Origin: JALZKA01 sp033856515
Lineage (GTDB): Bacteria > Actinomycetota > Thermoleophilia > Solirubrobacterales > 70-9
Length of the DNA: 64,000 nt
Assembly: GCA_033856515.1 (NCBI GenBank)
Contig: JAWVEY010000008.1
Span: forward strand, 74,145-138,144
Reading direction: 5' to 3'
Shown: one piece after another, positions 1 to 8,844 of the stretch
Layout: the number at the start of each line of letters is the position of its first letter
How positions within the stretch are numbered: position 1 is the first letter of the stretch
Notes under the pieces: model-generated
Seen by the model: only the letters and a program-made list of their open reading frames with translations
Database searches by the model: none
Told to the model about the DNA's origin: nothing
Program-made: the position numbers and the translations under genes

Positions 1-956
1 TGGAGCTCGACGTCGCGGTGATCGTTGAACGCCATGCGCCTGAGCGCTGACAGCGGCTCGCCTTGGCTCCCCGTCGAGATCGCGATCACCCGGTCGTCGG
101 GGAAGTCCTCGATCTCCTTGGGGTTGATGAAGACCCCGTCGGGCGCCGAGGCCATCCCGAGGTTCGAGGCGATGTTGAAGTTCTTTCTCATCGAACGCCC
201 GACCAGCGCGACCTTGCGGTCGAGCTCGACCGCAGCGTCGATCACCTGCTGGACGCGGTGGACGTTGGACGCGAAGCAGGTGACGATGATGCGCCCCTCG
301 CAGCGCGAGAACACCTCGTAAAGCGCGGGGCCAACGGTCCGCTCTGATGCACCGACGCCCGGCCGGTCGGCATTGGTCGAGTCGCCGCAGAGGCACAGAA
401 CGCCCTCCGAGCCCAGCTCGGCGAGGCGCGCTATGTCGGCAGGACGCCCGTCGACCGGCGTCTGGTCGAAGCGGTAGTCGCCGGTGATGAGGATCGCGCC
501 GAGCTTGGTGTGGAGGGCAACGGCCCGCGCGTCGGGGATCGAATGGGACATGTGGATCATCTCGATCTCAAAGGGACCGGCCTGAGCTCGCTCGCCCGGG
601 TCGAGCACTACCAGCGGCGCGTCGCGGATCTTTCGTTCCTCGAGCTTTGAGCGAACGAGCCCGAGAGTGAGCGGGCCGCCGTAGATCGCCTCGGGCATAC
701 CAAGTTCGCGAAGGACGTATGGCACCGCCCCCACGTGGTCCTCGTGCCCGTGCGTGAGGATCAGCGCGTCGATGTCGTCCTTGCGCTCCCGGAGCGAGGT
801 GAAGTCGGGCAGGACCAGGTCGATGCCGAGCATCTCAGCCGTGGGGAACATCACTCCCGCGTCGACGATCACGATCCGGCCATCGCACTCGAAGGCGGCC
901 ATGTTCTTGCCGATCTCCCCCAGCCCCCCGAGCGGCAGGATCTTGATCTTGCTCAC
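1..956 (-). CDS. rnj: Ribonuclease J, N-terminal part (gene runs off the window)
   Basis: Metallo-beta-lactamase/beta-CASP ribonuclease that processes and degrades RNA in the cytoplasm. About 318 residues are present and the C-terminus lies beyond base 1. The protein opens V-S-K-I-K-I-L-P-L-G-G-L-G-E-I-G-K-N, the usual RNase J start, and carries the zinc motif H69-G-H71-E-D73-H74 in LTHGHEDH. The start is GTG at 956-954, which overlaps the dapA stop as GTGA and so suggests translational coupling. RNase J next to dapA, dapB, an M16 peptidase and pnp is a familiar actinobacterial arrangement and places two major RNA-decay enzymes (RNase J and PNPase) in one cluster. Family assignment is secure; only the 3' end is missing. 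Confidence 0.93.
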   Translation of the reverse strand, partial: MSKIKILPLGGLGEIGKNMAAFECDGRIVIVDAGVMFPTAEMLGIDLVLPDFTSLRERKDDIDALILTHGHEDHVGAVPYVLRELGMPEAIYGGPLTLGLVRSKLEERKIRDAPLVVLDPGERAQAGPFEIEMIHMSHSIPDARAVALHTKLGAILITGDYRFDQTPVDGRPADIARLAELGSEGVLCLCGDSTNADRPGVGASERTVGPALYEVFSRCEGRIIVTCFASNVHRVQQVIDAAVELDRKVALVGRSMRKNFNIASNLGMASAPDGVFINPKEIEDFPDDRVIAISTGSQGEPLSALRRMAFNDHRDVEL

Positions 957-1813
957 GGGCCGTCCTCGGCAATCTCTTGAAGCGTTTCCCGGGCCGGCCC
1001 TTCGACCGGGACCATCGGCAGGCGTTGCGTCTCGCCGATCAGGCCGCGCATCGAAAGCACCGCCTTGACCGAGCTCGCGGGCGGCGCCACGGCGAGCGCG
1101 GCGTAGATCCCCGCCAGCTCGCGGTCGATCTCGAGCGCCCGATCGTGGTCGTCCTCGGCTGCGGCGTCAAAGATCTCGCGCATCTTGGGCCCCGCAACGT
1201 GAGTGGCGACCAGGATGCCGCCGGCGCCGCCCTCACGAAGACAGCGAGCGAACACGTCGTCGTTCCCGGCCAGCATCTCGATCCCACCGATCGGCCCAAT
1301 CTCGGCGTTGTTCGCCTGCTTGAGGCCGGTGATGTTCCCGAACTCCGCGGCGAGCGAGCCGATGAACTCGGGCGACATGTTGATCACCGAGCGCGCCGGG
1401 ATGTTGTAGAGCGCGACCGGCGTCTCCCCGGCCGCCTCGGATATCTCGGCGAAATGGGCTCGAAGTCCCGCCTCGATCGGCTTGTTGTAGTACGGCGCGA
1501 CCACGAGGACGCCATGCGCACCGGCCTGTGAAGCACGATGCGTCAGGTTCGCCGCGTGACGCGTGTCGTTCGAGCCAGTGCCACAGATAACGGTGGCGTC
1601 GGCGCCGATCTCGTCGAGGACCGCTTCGAGGAGCTCGATCTTCTCGTCGTCGGAAAGCGTTGCGGACTCGCCGGTCGTGCCCGCCACGACCACGCCGTGC
1701 GATCCGTTCTCGATCAGGTACGAAGCGAGCTTGCGCGCACCGTCGACATCGAGCGATCGATCGTCGGCAAACGGCGTGACCATCGCCGTCAGGACTCCGC
1801 GGAAAGGCGTCAT
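953..1813 (-). CDS. dapA: 4-hydroxy-tetrahydrodipicolinate synthase
   Basis: Condenses pyruvate with aspartate semialdehyde, the committed step to diaminopimelate and lysine; cytoplasmic TIM-barrel aldolase. The 286-aa protein begins MTPFRGVLTAMVTPF, starting at the ATG at 1813. An upstream in-frame extension lacks family similarity. Visible active-site features are the TTGES loop (about residues 46-50), Y136 in YNIPAR and the Schiff-base lysine K165 in GLKQA. It lies 10 nt after the amidase gene, and its stop overlaps the RNase J start. Together with dapB two genes upstream it supplies both cell-wall DAP and lysine. Length and motifs match the family well. Confidence 0.95.
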   Translation of the reverse strand: MTPFRGVLTAMVTPFADDRSLDVDGARKLASYLIENGSHGVVVAGTTGESATLSDDEKIELLEAVLDEIGADATVICGTGSNDTRHAANLTHRASQAGAHGVLVVAPYYNKPIEAGLRAHFAEISEAAGETPVALYNIPARSVINMSPEFIGSLAAEFGNITGLKQANNAEIGPIGGIEMLAGNDDVFARCLREGGAGGILVATHVAGPKMREIFDAAAEDDHDRALEIDRELAGIYAALAVAPPASSVKAVLSMRGLIGETQRLPMVPVEGPARETLQEIAEDGP

Positions 1814-1823
1814 CGAGGCAAAG

Positions 1824-3275
1824 CTACCCGGCGAACGTCGGCGCGACACGATCCGCCCAAGGGTCCGCGCGCTCGAGTTGCGCAGCCACCTGGATCAGGA
1901 GGTCCTCGCGGCCCTGCGCGGCGACGAGCTGAACCCCAACTGGGAGGCCGTTCGCCTCGCCGAGCGGCAGCGAGATGGCGGGCTGGCCGGTCATGTTGAA
2001 GACTGCGGTAAAGGCACCCTCGGGCACGCCAGCATGGAATGCATCGAGCGGATCGTCACCAGAGTCGTCCCAGGAGCCGAGCGGCTGCGGCGGGCGCCCC
2101 GTGGTGGGCGTCAGGAGGAGGTCGAAGCCGGAGAGGTACCACCCGGCGACCATGCGGGTGAGGCCGTGATGGATTCCGATGTCCTGGAGGTACTTGCCTG
2201 CGCTTCGCTCACGTCCAACCTCAGCGAGCGCCCAGGTAAGCGGCTCGACGTCGTCCTTGCCGATCTCGCGCCCGAGCGCCATCGAGAGCGTGTCGAGCGT
2301 TGCAGCCTGGCCCGCAGCCCAGCGCGTCATGAACGTGTCCTCGAGGTCAACCGACCCGCGCAGCGCTGCCGCTGCGTCCATCGGCGATCCCTCGCTCACT
2401 TCGTGCCCGAGCGATTCGAGAAGCTTCGCGGCCTTCTCAACCGCCGTCACGCACGCGGGATCGACGGTGAAATCCACGGCGGGAGTCGTCGAGTAGCCGA
2501 TGCGGAGGCCCTTGGGGTCGGCATCGAGCTCCTCGGTGTAAGGGCGCGTCTTCGGTGGCGCAGCGTAGGGATCGCCGAGGACTCCGCCTTCCACCGCCTC
2601 GAGGATCGTTGCGGTGTCGCGCACCGACTTCGAGACGACGAGCTCTGCGGTTAGCCCGGACTGCACGTCGCCGATCAAGGGGCCTTCGGTGATCCTCTGG
2701 CGCGTCGGCTTCAAGCCGACCAGGCCGTTCTGCGCGGCGGGGATGCGGATCGAGCCGCCGCCGTCGTTCGCGTGGGCCATTGGCACCATGCCAGACGCGA
2801 CCGCCGCGGCAGCGCCACCGCTCGAGCCGCCCGCGCTGTGAGCGGTGTTCCACGGGTTCTTGGTCGCGCCGTAGGCGTCAGGCTCAGTAGTCGGCAGGAT
2901 GCCGAGCTCGGGCACGTTCGTCTTTCCGATCGTCACCAGGCCGGCGTCGCGGAAGCGCTGTCCGAGGAATGAGTCCATCGGCGCGCGGAAATCCGCGTTC
3001 TTCAGAACCTGCATGCCGAGGTGGAAGGGCTGTCCGGCAAGGCACGCACCGATGTCCTTGAAGAGGAATGGCACACCTTTGAACGGGCCGTCCGGAAGGG
3101 CCCCGCGCGCGGCCTCGCGTCCTTCGTCGAAGAACTCATGGATGACGGCGTTGATCTCGGGATTCAGCCGCTCGATCCGCTCGATCGCCGCGTCGACCAG
3201 CTCCGAAGGGCTCGCTTCGCCCGAGCGGACGAGATCGGCCTGGGCGGTTGCGTCCATACGAGCGAGGTCAGTCAA
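1824..3275 (-). CDS. Amidase signature family hydrolase
   Basis: A 483-aa amidase-signature enzyme with the Ser-Ser-Lys triad: K73 in PFLFKDIG, the Gly/Ser-rich loop AGGSSGG near residues 148-154, and the nucleophile S175 in DGGGSIRIPA. I chose the TTG at 3275 because a GGAGG lies 6 nt upstream. It overlaps the dapB stop by 8 nt, so it is probably coupled to dapB. An ATG at 3257 is the alternative but lacks a clear ribosome-binding site. The substrate is unknown. The family includes GatA, but there is no gatB or gatC beside it and the C-terminal half resembles general aliphatic or aryl amidases, so a GatA role is unlikely. Its position between dapA and dapB may be only positional. Confidence 0.85.
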   Translation of the reverse strand: MTDLARMDATAQADLVRSGEASPSELVDAAIERIERLNPEINAVIHEFFDEGREAARGALPDGPFKGVPFLFKDIGACLAGQPFHLGMQVLKNADFRAPMDSFLGQRFRDAGLVTIGKTNVPELGILPTTEPDAYGATKNPWNTAHSAGGSSGGAAAAVASGMVPMAHANDGGGSIRIPAAQNGLVGLKPTRQRITEGPLIGDVQSGLTAELVVSKSVRDTATILEAVEGGVLGDPYAAPPKTRPYTEELDADPKGLRIGYSTTPAVDFTVDPACVTAVEKAAKLLESLGHEVSEGSPMDAAAALRGSVDLEDTFMTRWAAGQAATLDTLSMALGREIGKDDVEPLTWALAEVGRERSAGKYLQDIGIHHGLTRMVAGWYLSGFDLLLTPTTGRPPQPLGSWDDSGDDPLDAFHAGVPEGAFTAVFNMTGQPAISLPLGEANGLPVGVQLVAAQGREDLLIQVAAQLERADPWADRVAPTFAG

Positions 3276-3936
3276 GAACGGCCTCCAAGCCAATGGTGTA
3301 GCGGTCGGGTAGCGAGCCCACGCCGCGCACCGCAAGGAGCACGCCCGGCATGAACGACGTGCGGTCGATCGAGTCGTGGCGGATCGAAAGCGTCTGCCCC
3401 TGGCCGCCGAGCACGACTTCCTGATGGGCAACGAGGCCCGGCAGGCGAATCGAATGAATCGGCTCGTGGACGTTGCCGCCGGCCTCCGAGATCATGTCGC
3501 GGGTCCGTGCGGCGGTTCCCGACGGAGCGTCGAGCTTCTTGTCGTGATGAAGCTCGATGATCTCGACTTCGGGCATGTGCTTCGAGGCCTCGGCGGCAAA
3601 GCGCATCGCGAGGACGGCGCCGATCGCAAAGTTGGGCACGACGAGGACGTTCGCCTCTCCCCCGCTCGCGGCCTCCCGCATCTCGTCGTGAGGGATCGAG
3701 GAGGTGCCGACAACGATGTGCGTGCCCGCGGCGATCGCGGCGCGGATGTTTTGGGGCGCGGCGTCGGGCGTCGTGAAGTCCACGACGACATCGACGTCAC
3801 CAAGAGCGTCGACGAGCTCGACTCCCAGCTCGGGGTCGATCCGGGCGGCCAACTCGAGGTCATCAGCGGCCTCGATGGCCTCGCACGTAGTCGCACCCAT
3901 CCTGCCGGCGGCGCCGGCGACTCCGACCCGGATCAC
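3268..3936 (-). CDS. dapB: 4-hydroxy-tetrahydrodipicolinate reductase
   Basis: NAD(P)H-dependent reductase that follows DapA in the lysine/diaminopimelate route. The 222-aa protein starts at GTG 3936 (VIRVGVAGAAGRMG), with the N-terminal glycine-rich Rossmann motif at residues 6-13 and the diagnostic catalytic signature ELHHDKKLDAPSGTA in the middle. The start overlaps the stop of the M16 peptidase gene as GTGA, and a GGAGG lies 10 nt upstream. At 222 aa it is slightly shorter than the E. coli enzyme but normal for actinobacteria. Function is confident. Confidence 0.95.
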   Translation of the reverse strand: MIRVGVAGAAGRMGATTCEAIEAADDLELAARIDPELGVELVDALGDVDVVVDFTTPDAAPQNIRAAIAAGTHIVVGTSSIPHDEMREAASGGEANVLVVPNFAIGAVLAMRFAAEASKHMPEVEIIELHHDKKLDAPSGTAARTRDMISEAGGNVHEPIHSIRLPGLVAHQEVVLGGQGQTLSIRHDSIDRTSFMPGVLLAVRGVGSLPDRYTIGLEAVLD

Positions 3937-5216
3937 GCTGCTAGCGCCTCCGAAACGGATCCGACCGCCTTGGTGAAGCATTCCTCGTCCTTGCCGATGC
4001 ATGCGGCGCTGAACCCGTTCGGGTCGTAGAGCTCGGTGGCCAGCTCGGCTACGTCGGCTTCTGACACGGCATCCACGCGCGAGATCATCTCATCGAGCGA
4101 AAGCATCTCGAGGTCGAAGAGAGTCGCGCGGGAGACACGGGACATGCGCGCTGCCGTGGACTCCATGCCCAAGACCATGCGGCCCTTGACGTGCTCCTTC
4201 GCGCGATCGAGCTCCTCGCCCTTGACGCCCTCGTCGCGAAGGGTCGCCAGCTCGCGCCCGATGATCTCGCACGCTTCGGCGACGTTGTCCTCGCGGGTAC
4301 CGACGTAAGTGGCAACCGAGCCGCGGTCGAGATACTGCTCGGCGTACGAGCCGACTGCGTAGGCGAGGCCGCGCTTCTCGCGCACCTCGCGGAAGAGCCT
4401 TGACGACACAGAGCCACCGAAGGCTGAGTCGATCACGGCAAGGGCGTAGCGGCGCTCGTCGTTTCGCGCAATCCCGGGCGCGCCGAAGCAGATGTGGTAC
4501 TGCTCGGTGTCCTTGGCGTTGAAGCGAACGCGCGGCTCGCGCTCGGGCGCGCCGCCGTTGACGGCAGGCACCCCGCCCTGGGGCGCATCCACGAAGCGCT
4601 CGGTCAAGGCGACGATCTCATCGTGGTCCAAGTGGCCGGCCGCGCCGACGACCAGGCTGTCCGCGACGTAGCGGCTGCGGTGATAGTCGGCGATCTTCGG
4701 CACGGGTGTGCCAGCGATGACCTCGGCCTCTCCGAGCACGCGGCGGCCGAGCGGATGGTCGCCGTAGACGGCCTGCGCGAGGAAGTCGTGGACGCGGTCC
4801 GATGGCTCGTCCTCGTACATCGCGATCTCCTCGAGCACGACCTCGCGCTCGGAGTCGATGTCTGGAAAGGTCGGGCCGAGCATCATCTCGGCCATCAGGT
4901 CGAACGCGTCCTCGGTGTGCTCGTCGAGGAAGCGGGCGTGGATGTGCGTGGACTCCTTGGAGGTCGCGGCATTCGCCGCCGCCCCCATGCCGTCCATCTT
5001 CTCGGAGATCTCGATTGCCGAGAAGCGCTCGGTCCCCTTGAAAAGCAGGTGCTCGAGGAAGTGCGAAAGCCCTTCCTGTCCCTCACCCTCGTCGCGGGAG
5101 CCGGTCCGAACCCAAAGCCCGAGGGCGACGGATCGGACCGAGGGGACGACCTCGGTCACGACCCGTACACCGCTCGGAAGCGTTGTGAGCTCGACGTTCT
5201 CCGGAAGGGCAGTCAA
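3933..5216 (-). CDS. M16 family zinc peptidase (processing-peptidase-like)
   Basis: A 427-aa inverzincin of the M16 (insulinase/mitochondrial processing peptidase) family. The inverted zinc motif H52-F-L-E55-H56 and the downstream acidic block around E125-E130 (EREVVLEEI) give the metal ligands. The C-terminal half contains the usual second M16 domain with the R/Y region LFREVREKRGLAYAVGSY. There is no signal peptide, so it is probably cytoplasmic. It lies 26 nt after pnp and overlaps dapB. In Bacillus and actinobacteria a peptidase of this type is often beside pnp (PepR/YmxG/MlpA), but its substrate is not established. Confidence 0.9.
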   Translation of the reverse strand: MTALPENVELTTLPSGVRVVTEVVPSVRSVALGLWVRTGSRDEGEGQEGLSHFLEHLLFKGTERFSAIEISEKMDGMGAAANAATSKESTHIHARFLDEHTEDAFDLMAEMMLGPTFPDIDSEREVVLEEIAMYEDEPSDRVHDFLAQAVYGDHPLGRRVLGEAEVIAGTPVPKIADYHRSRYVADSLVVGAAGHLDHDEIVALTERFVDAPQGGVPAVNGGAPEREPRVRFNAKDTEQYHICFGAPGIARNDERRYALAVIDSAFGGSVSSRLFREVREKRGLAYAVGSYAEQYLDRGSVATYVGTREDNVAEACEIIGRELATLRDEGVKGEELDRAKEHVKGRMVLGMESTAARMSRVSRATLFDLEMLSLDEMISRVDAVSEADVAELATELYDPNGFSAACIGKDEECFTKAVGSVSEALAA

Positions 5217-5242
5217 CGGTGCTACGAGGGACGCGAGGACGC

Positions 5243-7519
5243 CTAGAGGCGCTCGCGGCCTCCTTCGCGTCCGCCGCGATCACGGCCGCCATCACGGCCA
5301 CCTCGGCCGCCGCGGTCACGACCACCGTCGCGACCACCTCGGCCGCCGCGGTCACGGTTGCCACCGCCGCCGCCTCCGCCTGAGCTGGCGCCGGCGGCTG
5401 CAATCTCCTCCGGCGTCTTGCCCGCAACGGAGGGGTCCTCGGAGAGCCTCAGGCCGATCCGTCCGCGCTCGCGGTCCACCTCGAACACGGTCACGTCGAT
5501 CTCATCTCCCTGGTTCAGGACGTCCTCGACGGTGTCAACCCGCTCGCCCGGCTTCACGTTCGAGATGTGAAGCAGGCCGTCGGTGCCCTTGACGAGCTCG
5601 ACGAACGCGCCGAAGGTGGTCGTCTTCACGACCTTGCCCTTGAACTCGTCGCCGATCTTGGCGTCGCGCGTCATCGCCTCGATGCGCGCGATGCATGCGT
5701 CGACCTGGGCACCGGTGGGTGCGTAGACGCGGATCGAGCCATCGTCGTCGATGTCGATCTCGGCCTCGAACTCCTCCTGCATGCCACGGATGGTCTCGCC
5801 GCCCTTGCCGATGACGGCACCGATCTTCTCGGTGTCGATCTGGATCGTCTCGATGCGCGGCGCGTACTCGGACATCTGCTCGCGCGGGCCGTCGATCGCC
5901 TCGGCCATCTTGTCGAGGATGAACAGGCGGCCTTGGCGAGCCTGCTCGAGCGCGTCGCGCAGGATGTCGAAGGTGACGCCCGTGATCTTGATGTCCATCT
6001 GAAGGGCGGTGATCCCGTCCTTCGAGCCGGCGACCTTGAAGTCCATGTCGCCGAGGTGATCCTCGACGCCGGCGATGTCGGTCAGGACGATGTAGTCGTC
6101 GCCTTCCTTGATCAGGCCCATCGCGACTCCCGCGACGGGGGCCTCGACCGGGACGCCGGCGGCCTGGAGGGCCATCGACGAGGCGCAGACCGAGCCCATG
6201 GACGACGAGCCGTTCGACTCGAGCGTCTCAGAGACGACGCGCACCACGTACGGGAACTCCTCCTCACCTGGGATGGTGGGCGAGAGCGCTCGCTCGGCGA
6301 GCGCACCGTGACCGATGTCGCGGCGCTTCGGGCCGCGCATGAAGCCGGCCTCGCCCACCGAGAACGGCGGGAAGTTGTAGTGGTGGAAGAAGGTCTTCTT
6401 CTCCTGGAGGCCCAGGTTGTCGACCTTCATGTCCATCCGGGTCGTGCCCAGGGCCACGTTGGAGAGGATCTGGGTCTCGCCGCGGGTAAAGAGCGCCGAT
6501 CCGTGCACGCGTGGTGCGATGTCGACCTCGGTCTCGATCGGACGGATCTCGTCCTGAGCGCGACCATCGGGGCGCTTCTTCTCGACCGCGATGCGATGGC
6601 GGATCATGTCCTTCTCCACCTTCGCGAAGGCCCTGCCGACCTCGGCGCGGTTGTCATCGTCGCCCTCGCCCTCGCCGTAGGTCTCGAGCACGTCCTCCTC
6701 GACAGCCTTGATGGCGTCCTGGCGGGCGAGCTTCTCCTTGACCTGCGTGGCCTCTTCGAGCTTCGAGCCGTGCGAGCCCTTGATCTTCTCGATCAAGCCC
6801 TCGTCGACGCTCGGAACCTCGATCTCGCGCTTCGGCTTGCCGGCCTTCTGGGCCAGTTCGTCGAACGCGGCGCAGAGCTTCTTGATCTCGGCGTGCGCGA
6901 TGTCGAGCGCGTCGAGAACCTCTGCCTCGGTCACGTAGTCGGCGCCGCACTCGACCATCAGGATGGCCTCGTCGGTACCGGAAACGACGAGATCCATCTC
7001 GAGGTCCTCCCAGGTCTCCTCACCCGGGTTGATCACGAAGTCGCCGTCGAGCTTGCCGACGCGGACAGCGCCGACGTGCTTGGGAAGCGGGATGTCAGAC
7101 ACGGCGATGGCGGCGGACGAGCCGTTCATCGCGAGGATGTCGTAGGGGTGAGCGTGCTCGGCAGACATCGTCTGGCAGACGAGCTGAGTCTCGAAGTGCC
7201 AGCCCTTGGGAAAGAGTGGGCGGACCGGACGGTCGATCATGCGCGCGGTCAGGGTTGCCTTCTCGCCGGCACGAGCCTCGCGACGGAAGAAGGAGCCGGG
7301 GATCTTGCCCACGGCGTAATGGCGCTCCTCGACATCCACCGTAAGCGGGAGGAAGTCGACGTCGCGAAGATTTCCAACGGTCGCGGTGGCTAGGACCATC
7401 GTGTCCCCCGAGCTCACAACGACTGCACCCGACGCCTGTCGCGCCAGTTTTCCGGTCTCGAAGGAGATCTCGCTTTCGCCGATCTGAACCGAGACGCGGT
7501 TCACGTCAAACATGGTCAT
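5243..7519 (-). CDS. pnp: Polynucleotide phosphorylase with Arg-Gly-rich tail
   Basis: Phosphorolytic 3'-5' exoribonuclease and polymerase of the RNA degradosome. The 758-aa protein has two RNase PH-like domains, a KH domain (around 555-620, with the IGKGGE signature) and an S1 domain starting near residue 623 (GDEFKGKVV). After S1 comes an unusual 45-residue tail (about 714-758) of a glycine run followed by repeated RGG/RDGG units, encoded by 5246-5380. The tail is basic and disordered and probably adds RNA binding. The ATG at 7519 is preceded by AAAGGAAAA 12 nt away; the ATG at 7513 is an alternative start. It follows rpsO by 111 nt, the classical rpsO-pnp order. Confidence 0.97.
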   Translation of the reverse strand: MTMFDVNRVSVQIGESEISFETGKLARQASGAVVVSSGDTMVLATATVGNLRDVDFLPLTVDVEERHYAVGKIPGSFFRREARAGEKATLTARMIDRPVRPLFPKGWHFETQLVCQTMSAEHAHPYDILAMNGSSAAIAVSDIPLPKHVGAVRVGKLDGDFVINPGEETWEDLEMDLVVSGTDEAILMVECGADYVTEAEVLDALDIAHAEIKKLCAAFDELAQKAGKPKREIEVPSVDEGLIEKIKGSHGSKLEEATQVKEKLARQDAIKAVEEDVLETYGEGEGDDDNRAEVGRAFAKVEKDMIRHRIAVEKKRPDGRAQDEIRPIETEVDIAPRVHGSALFTRGETQILSNVALGTTRMDMKVDNLGLQEKKTFFHHYNFPPFSVGEAGFMRGPKRRDIGHGALAERALSPTIPGEEEFPYVVRVVSETLESNGSSSMGSVCASSMALQAAGVPVEAPVAGVAMGLIKEGDDYIVLTDIAGVEDHLGDMDFKVAGSKDGITALQMDIKITGVTFDILRDALEQARQGRLFILDKMAEAIDGPREQMSEYAPRIETIQIDTEKIGAVIGKGGETIRGMQEEFEAEIDIDDDGSIRVYAPTGAQVDACIARIEAMTRDAKIGDEFKGKVVKTTTFGAFVELVKGTDGLLHISNVKPGERVDTVEDVLNQGDEIDVTVFEVDRERGRIGLRLSEDPSVAGKTPEEIAAAGASSGGGGGGGNRDRGGRGGRDGGRDRGGRGGRDGGRDRGGREGGRERL

Positions 7520-7630
7520 GTATTCGTGTTTTCCTTTCGGCCGCCCGATTGGCAGCTCGTTAGCTTCGATCTTTTGATCGCGGCTTAGGGTACAGACCCG
7601 CCTCGATCGGGCGAGCCGGAAGTCGTCCGC
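7520..7630 (-). promoter_or_regulatory. rpsO-pnp intercistronic leader with small hairpin
   Basis: This 111-nt gap between rpsO and pnp contains a perfect CGATC-AAAA-GATCG hairpin (7567-7580, minus sense) and a second weak GC-rich stem nearer rpsO. In other bacteria the pnp leader is a processing or autoregulation site. Here I can only state that a structured leader exists; no terminator T-run is visible. Confidence 0.3.
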
Positions 7631-7900
7631 TTAGCGGCGCAGGCCGAGGTCGGCCACTACCTGGCGGTAGCGGTCGAGGTCTGAGCTCTGGAGATAGCGA
7701 AGGAGGCGACGGCGCTGGCCGACCAGCATCAGCAGGCCGCGGCGTGAATGATGGTCCTTTGTGTGCTCGCGCAGGTGCTCGGTGAGCGCGTTGATGCGCT
7801 CGGTGAGGATGGCGACCTGCACCTCGGCCGAGCCCGTGTCGTTCTCGGTGCGCCCGAAGCGCTCGATCAGTTCCTTCTTCTTTTCCTGCGTGACGCTCAT
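7631..7900 (-). CDS. rpsO: 30S ribosomal protein S15
   Basis: Primary 16S rRNA-binding protein of the small-subunit platform. The 89-aa protein shows the family signatures TGSAEVQVA, HLREHTKDHHSRRGLL and the RRRLLRYLQ block, with full normal length. It begins MSVTQEKKKELIERFGR at the ATG at 7900. It lies between ribF (35 nt) and pnp, as in Bacillus. Identity is certain. Confidence 0.98.
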   Translation of the reverse strand: MSVTQEKKKELIERFGRTENDTGSAEVQVAILTERINALTEHLREHTKDHHSRRGLLMLVGQRRRLLRYLQSSDLDRYRQVVADLGLRR

Positions 7901-7935
7901 CTGCGGCGGCGAAGGTTAGCGGGGGCTCGTGAGCC

Positions 7936-8844
7936 CTACTTCAAGTTGCTTCCGGGCCGCGGGGGCTTGAATCCGGCGCACAGCTCGCGCGCCTCTTCGA
8001 CATCGCGCTTCATCTGTGCGATCAGGTCCTCGACGGACGGGAAGCGCTTCTCACCACGGAGACGGGCAATGAAGGCGACACGAAGGGTCTTTCCGTAGAG
8101 GTCGCCCTCGAAGTCGATGAGGTGCGGCTCGACCAACACGCCGCGCCCTGTCTCGAACATCGGACGCACCCCGACGTGGATCGCGGCGGGATGGCCGTCG
8201 GCAAAACCGGCATACACCCCGTGCCCCGGACAGACCAGATCGTCATGCGGGACGATGTTCGCCGTCGGGAATCCGAGCTCGCGACCGCGCTTGTCGCCCT
8301 CGACCACCTCGCCTTCGAGCAGGAACGGTGCGCCGAGCGCATGCATCGCGCCTTCGACGTCGCCGGCCAGGACGAGCGCCCGGATGCGAGTGGACGAGAT
8401 CGTCTCTCCGTCAGCCTCGATGAGCGGGACGATCCGGGTCTCGAACTCCTCGCGCTCGTCGAGCATCTCGGGTGTGCCCTTCGCCTTGGCCCCGAATCGG
8501 AAGTTCTCGCCGATGGATACTCGCGTTGCGCCCAGCTTCGAGATCAGGATCTCGTCGATGAAGTCCTCGGCGCTCTTCTGGGAAAACTCCTTGTCGAACT
8601 GGATCACGACCAGCTCGTCGACGCCCAGGCCTGCGATCACGTCTCGCTTTGCATCGAAGCCCATGATCAGCTTCGGGGCAGCCTCGGGGTGGACGATGTT
8701 CACCGGGTGGGGCTCGAAGGTAAGAACGGTGTCCGAGCCTTCGATCACCTTGCGGTGGCCGACGTGCACGCCGTCGAAGGTGCCAATCGCGACCTGCCGT
8801 GGGCGCGGCTTTGCGTCGGGAAGCTGGGTGACGTCCATCGTCAT
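7936..8844 (-). CDS. ribF: Bifunctional riboflavin kinase / FMN adenylyltransferase
   Basis: Makes FMN and FAD from riboflavin and ATP. The 302-aa protein has the N-terminal nucleotidyltransferase domain, with GTFDGVHVGH at residues 21-30 and the ISSTRIR motif near 150, then the C-terminal riboflavin-kinase domain with GRELGFPTANI. The ATG overlaps the truB stop by 4 nt (8841-8844), so translation is probably coupled. The truB-ribF-rpsO order is conserved in many Gram-positive bacteria. The FAD synthetase loop is slightly short, but all key motifs are present. Confidence 0.95.
   Translation of the reverse strand: MTMDVTQLPDAKPRPRQVAIGTFDGVHVGHRKVIEGSDTVLTFEPHPVNIVHPEAAPKLIMGFDAKRDVIAGLGVDELVVIQFDKEFSQKSAEDFIDEILISKLGATRVSIGENFRFGAKAKGTPEMLDEREEFETRIVPLIEADGETISSTRIRALVLAGDVEGAMHALGAPFLLEGEVVEGDKRGRELGFPTANIVPHDDLVCPGHGVYAGFADGHPAAIHVGVRPMFETGRGVLVEPHLIDFEGDLYGKTLRVAFIARLRGEKRFPSVEDLIAQMKRDVEEARELCAGFKPPRPGSNLK

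Noticed and set aside
1824..3275. GatA subunit of the tRNA amidotransferase
   Set aside because: No gatB or gatC is adjacent and the C-terminal half does not follow GatA blocks. A general amidase is the safer call.
5567..7393. A 608-codon open frame on the + strand opposite pnp
   Set aside because: Its protein is Leu/Asp/Val-rich shadow sequence without any motif, and pnp on the other strand is unambiguous. High GC makes such antisense frames common.
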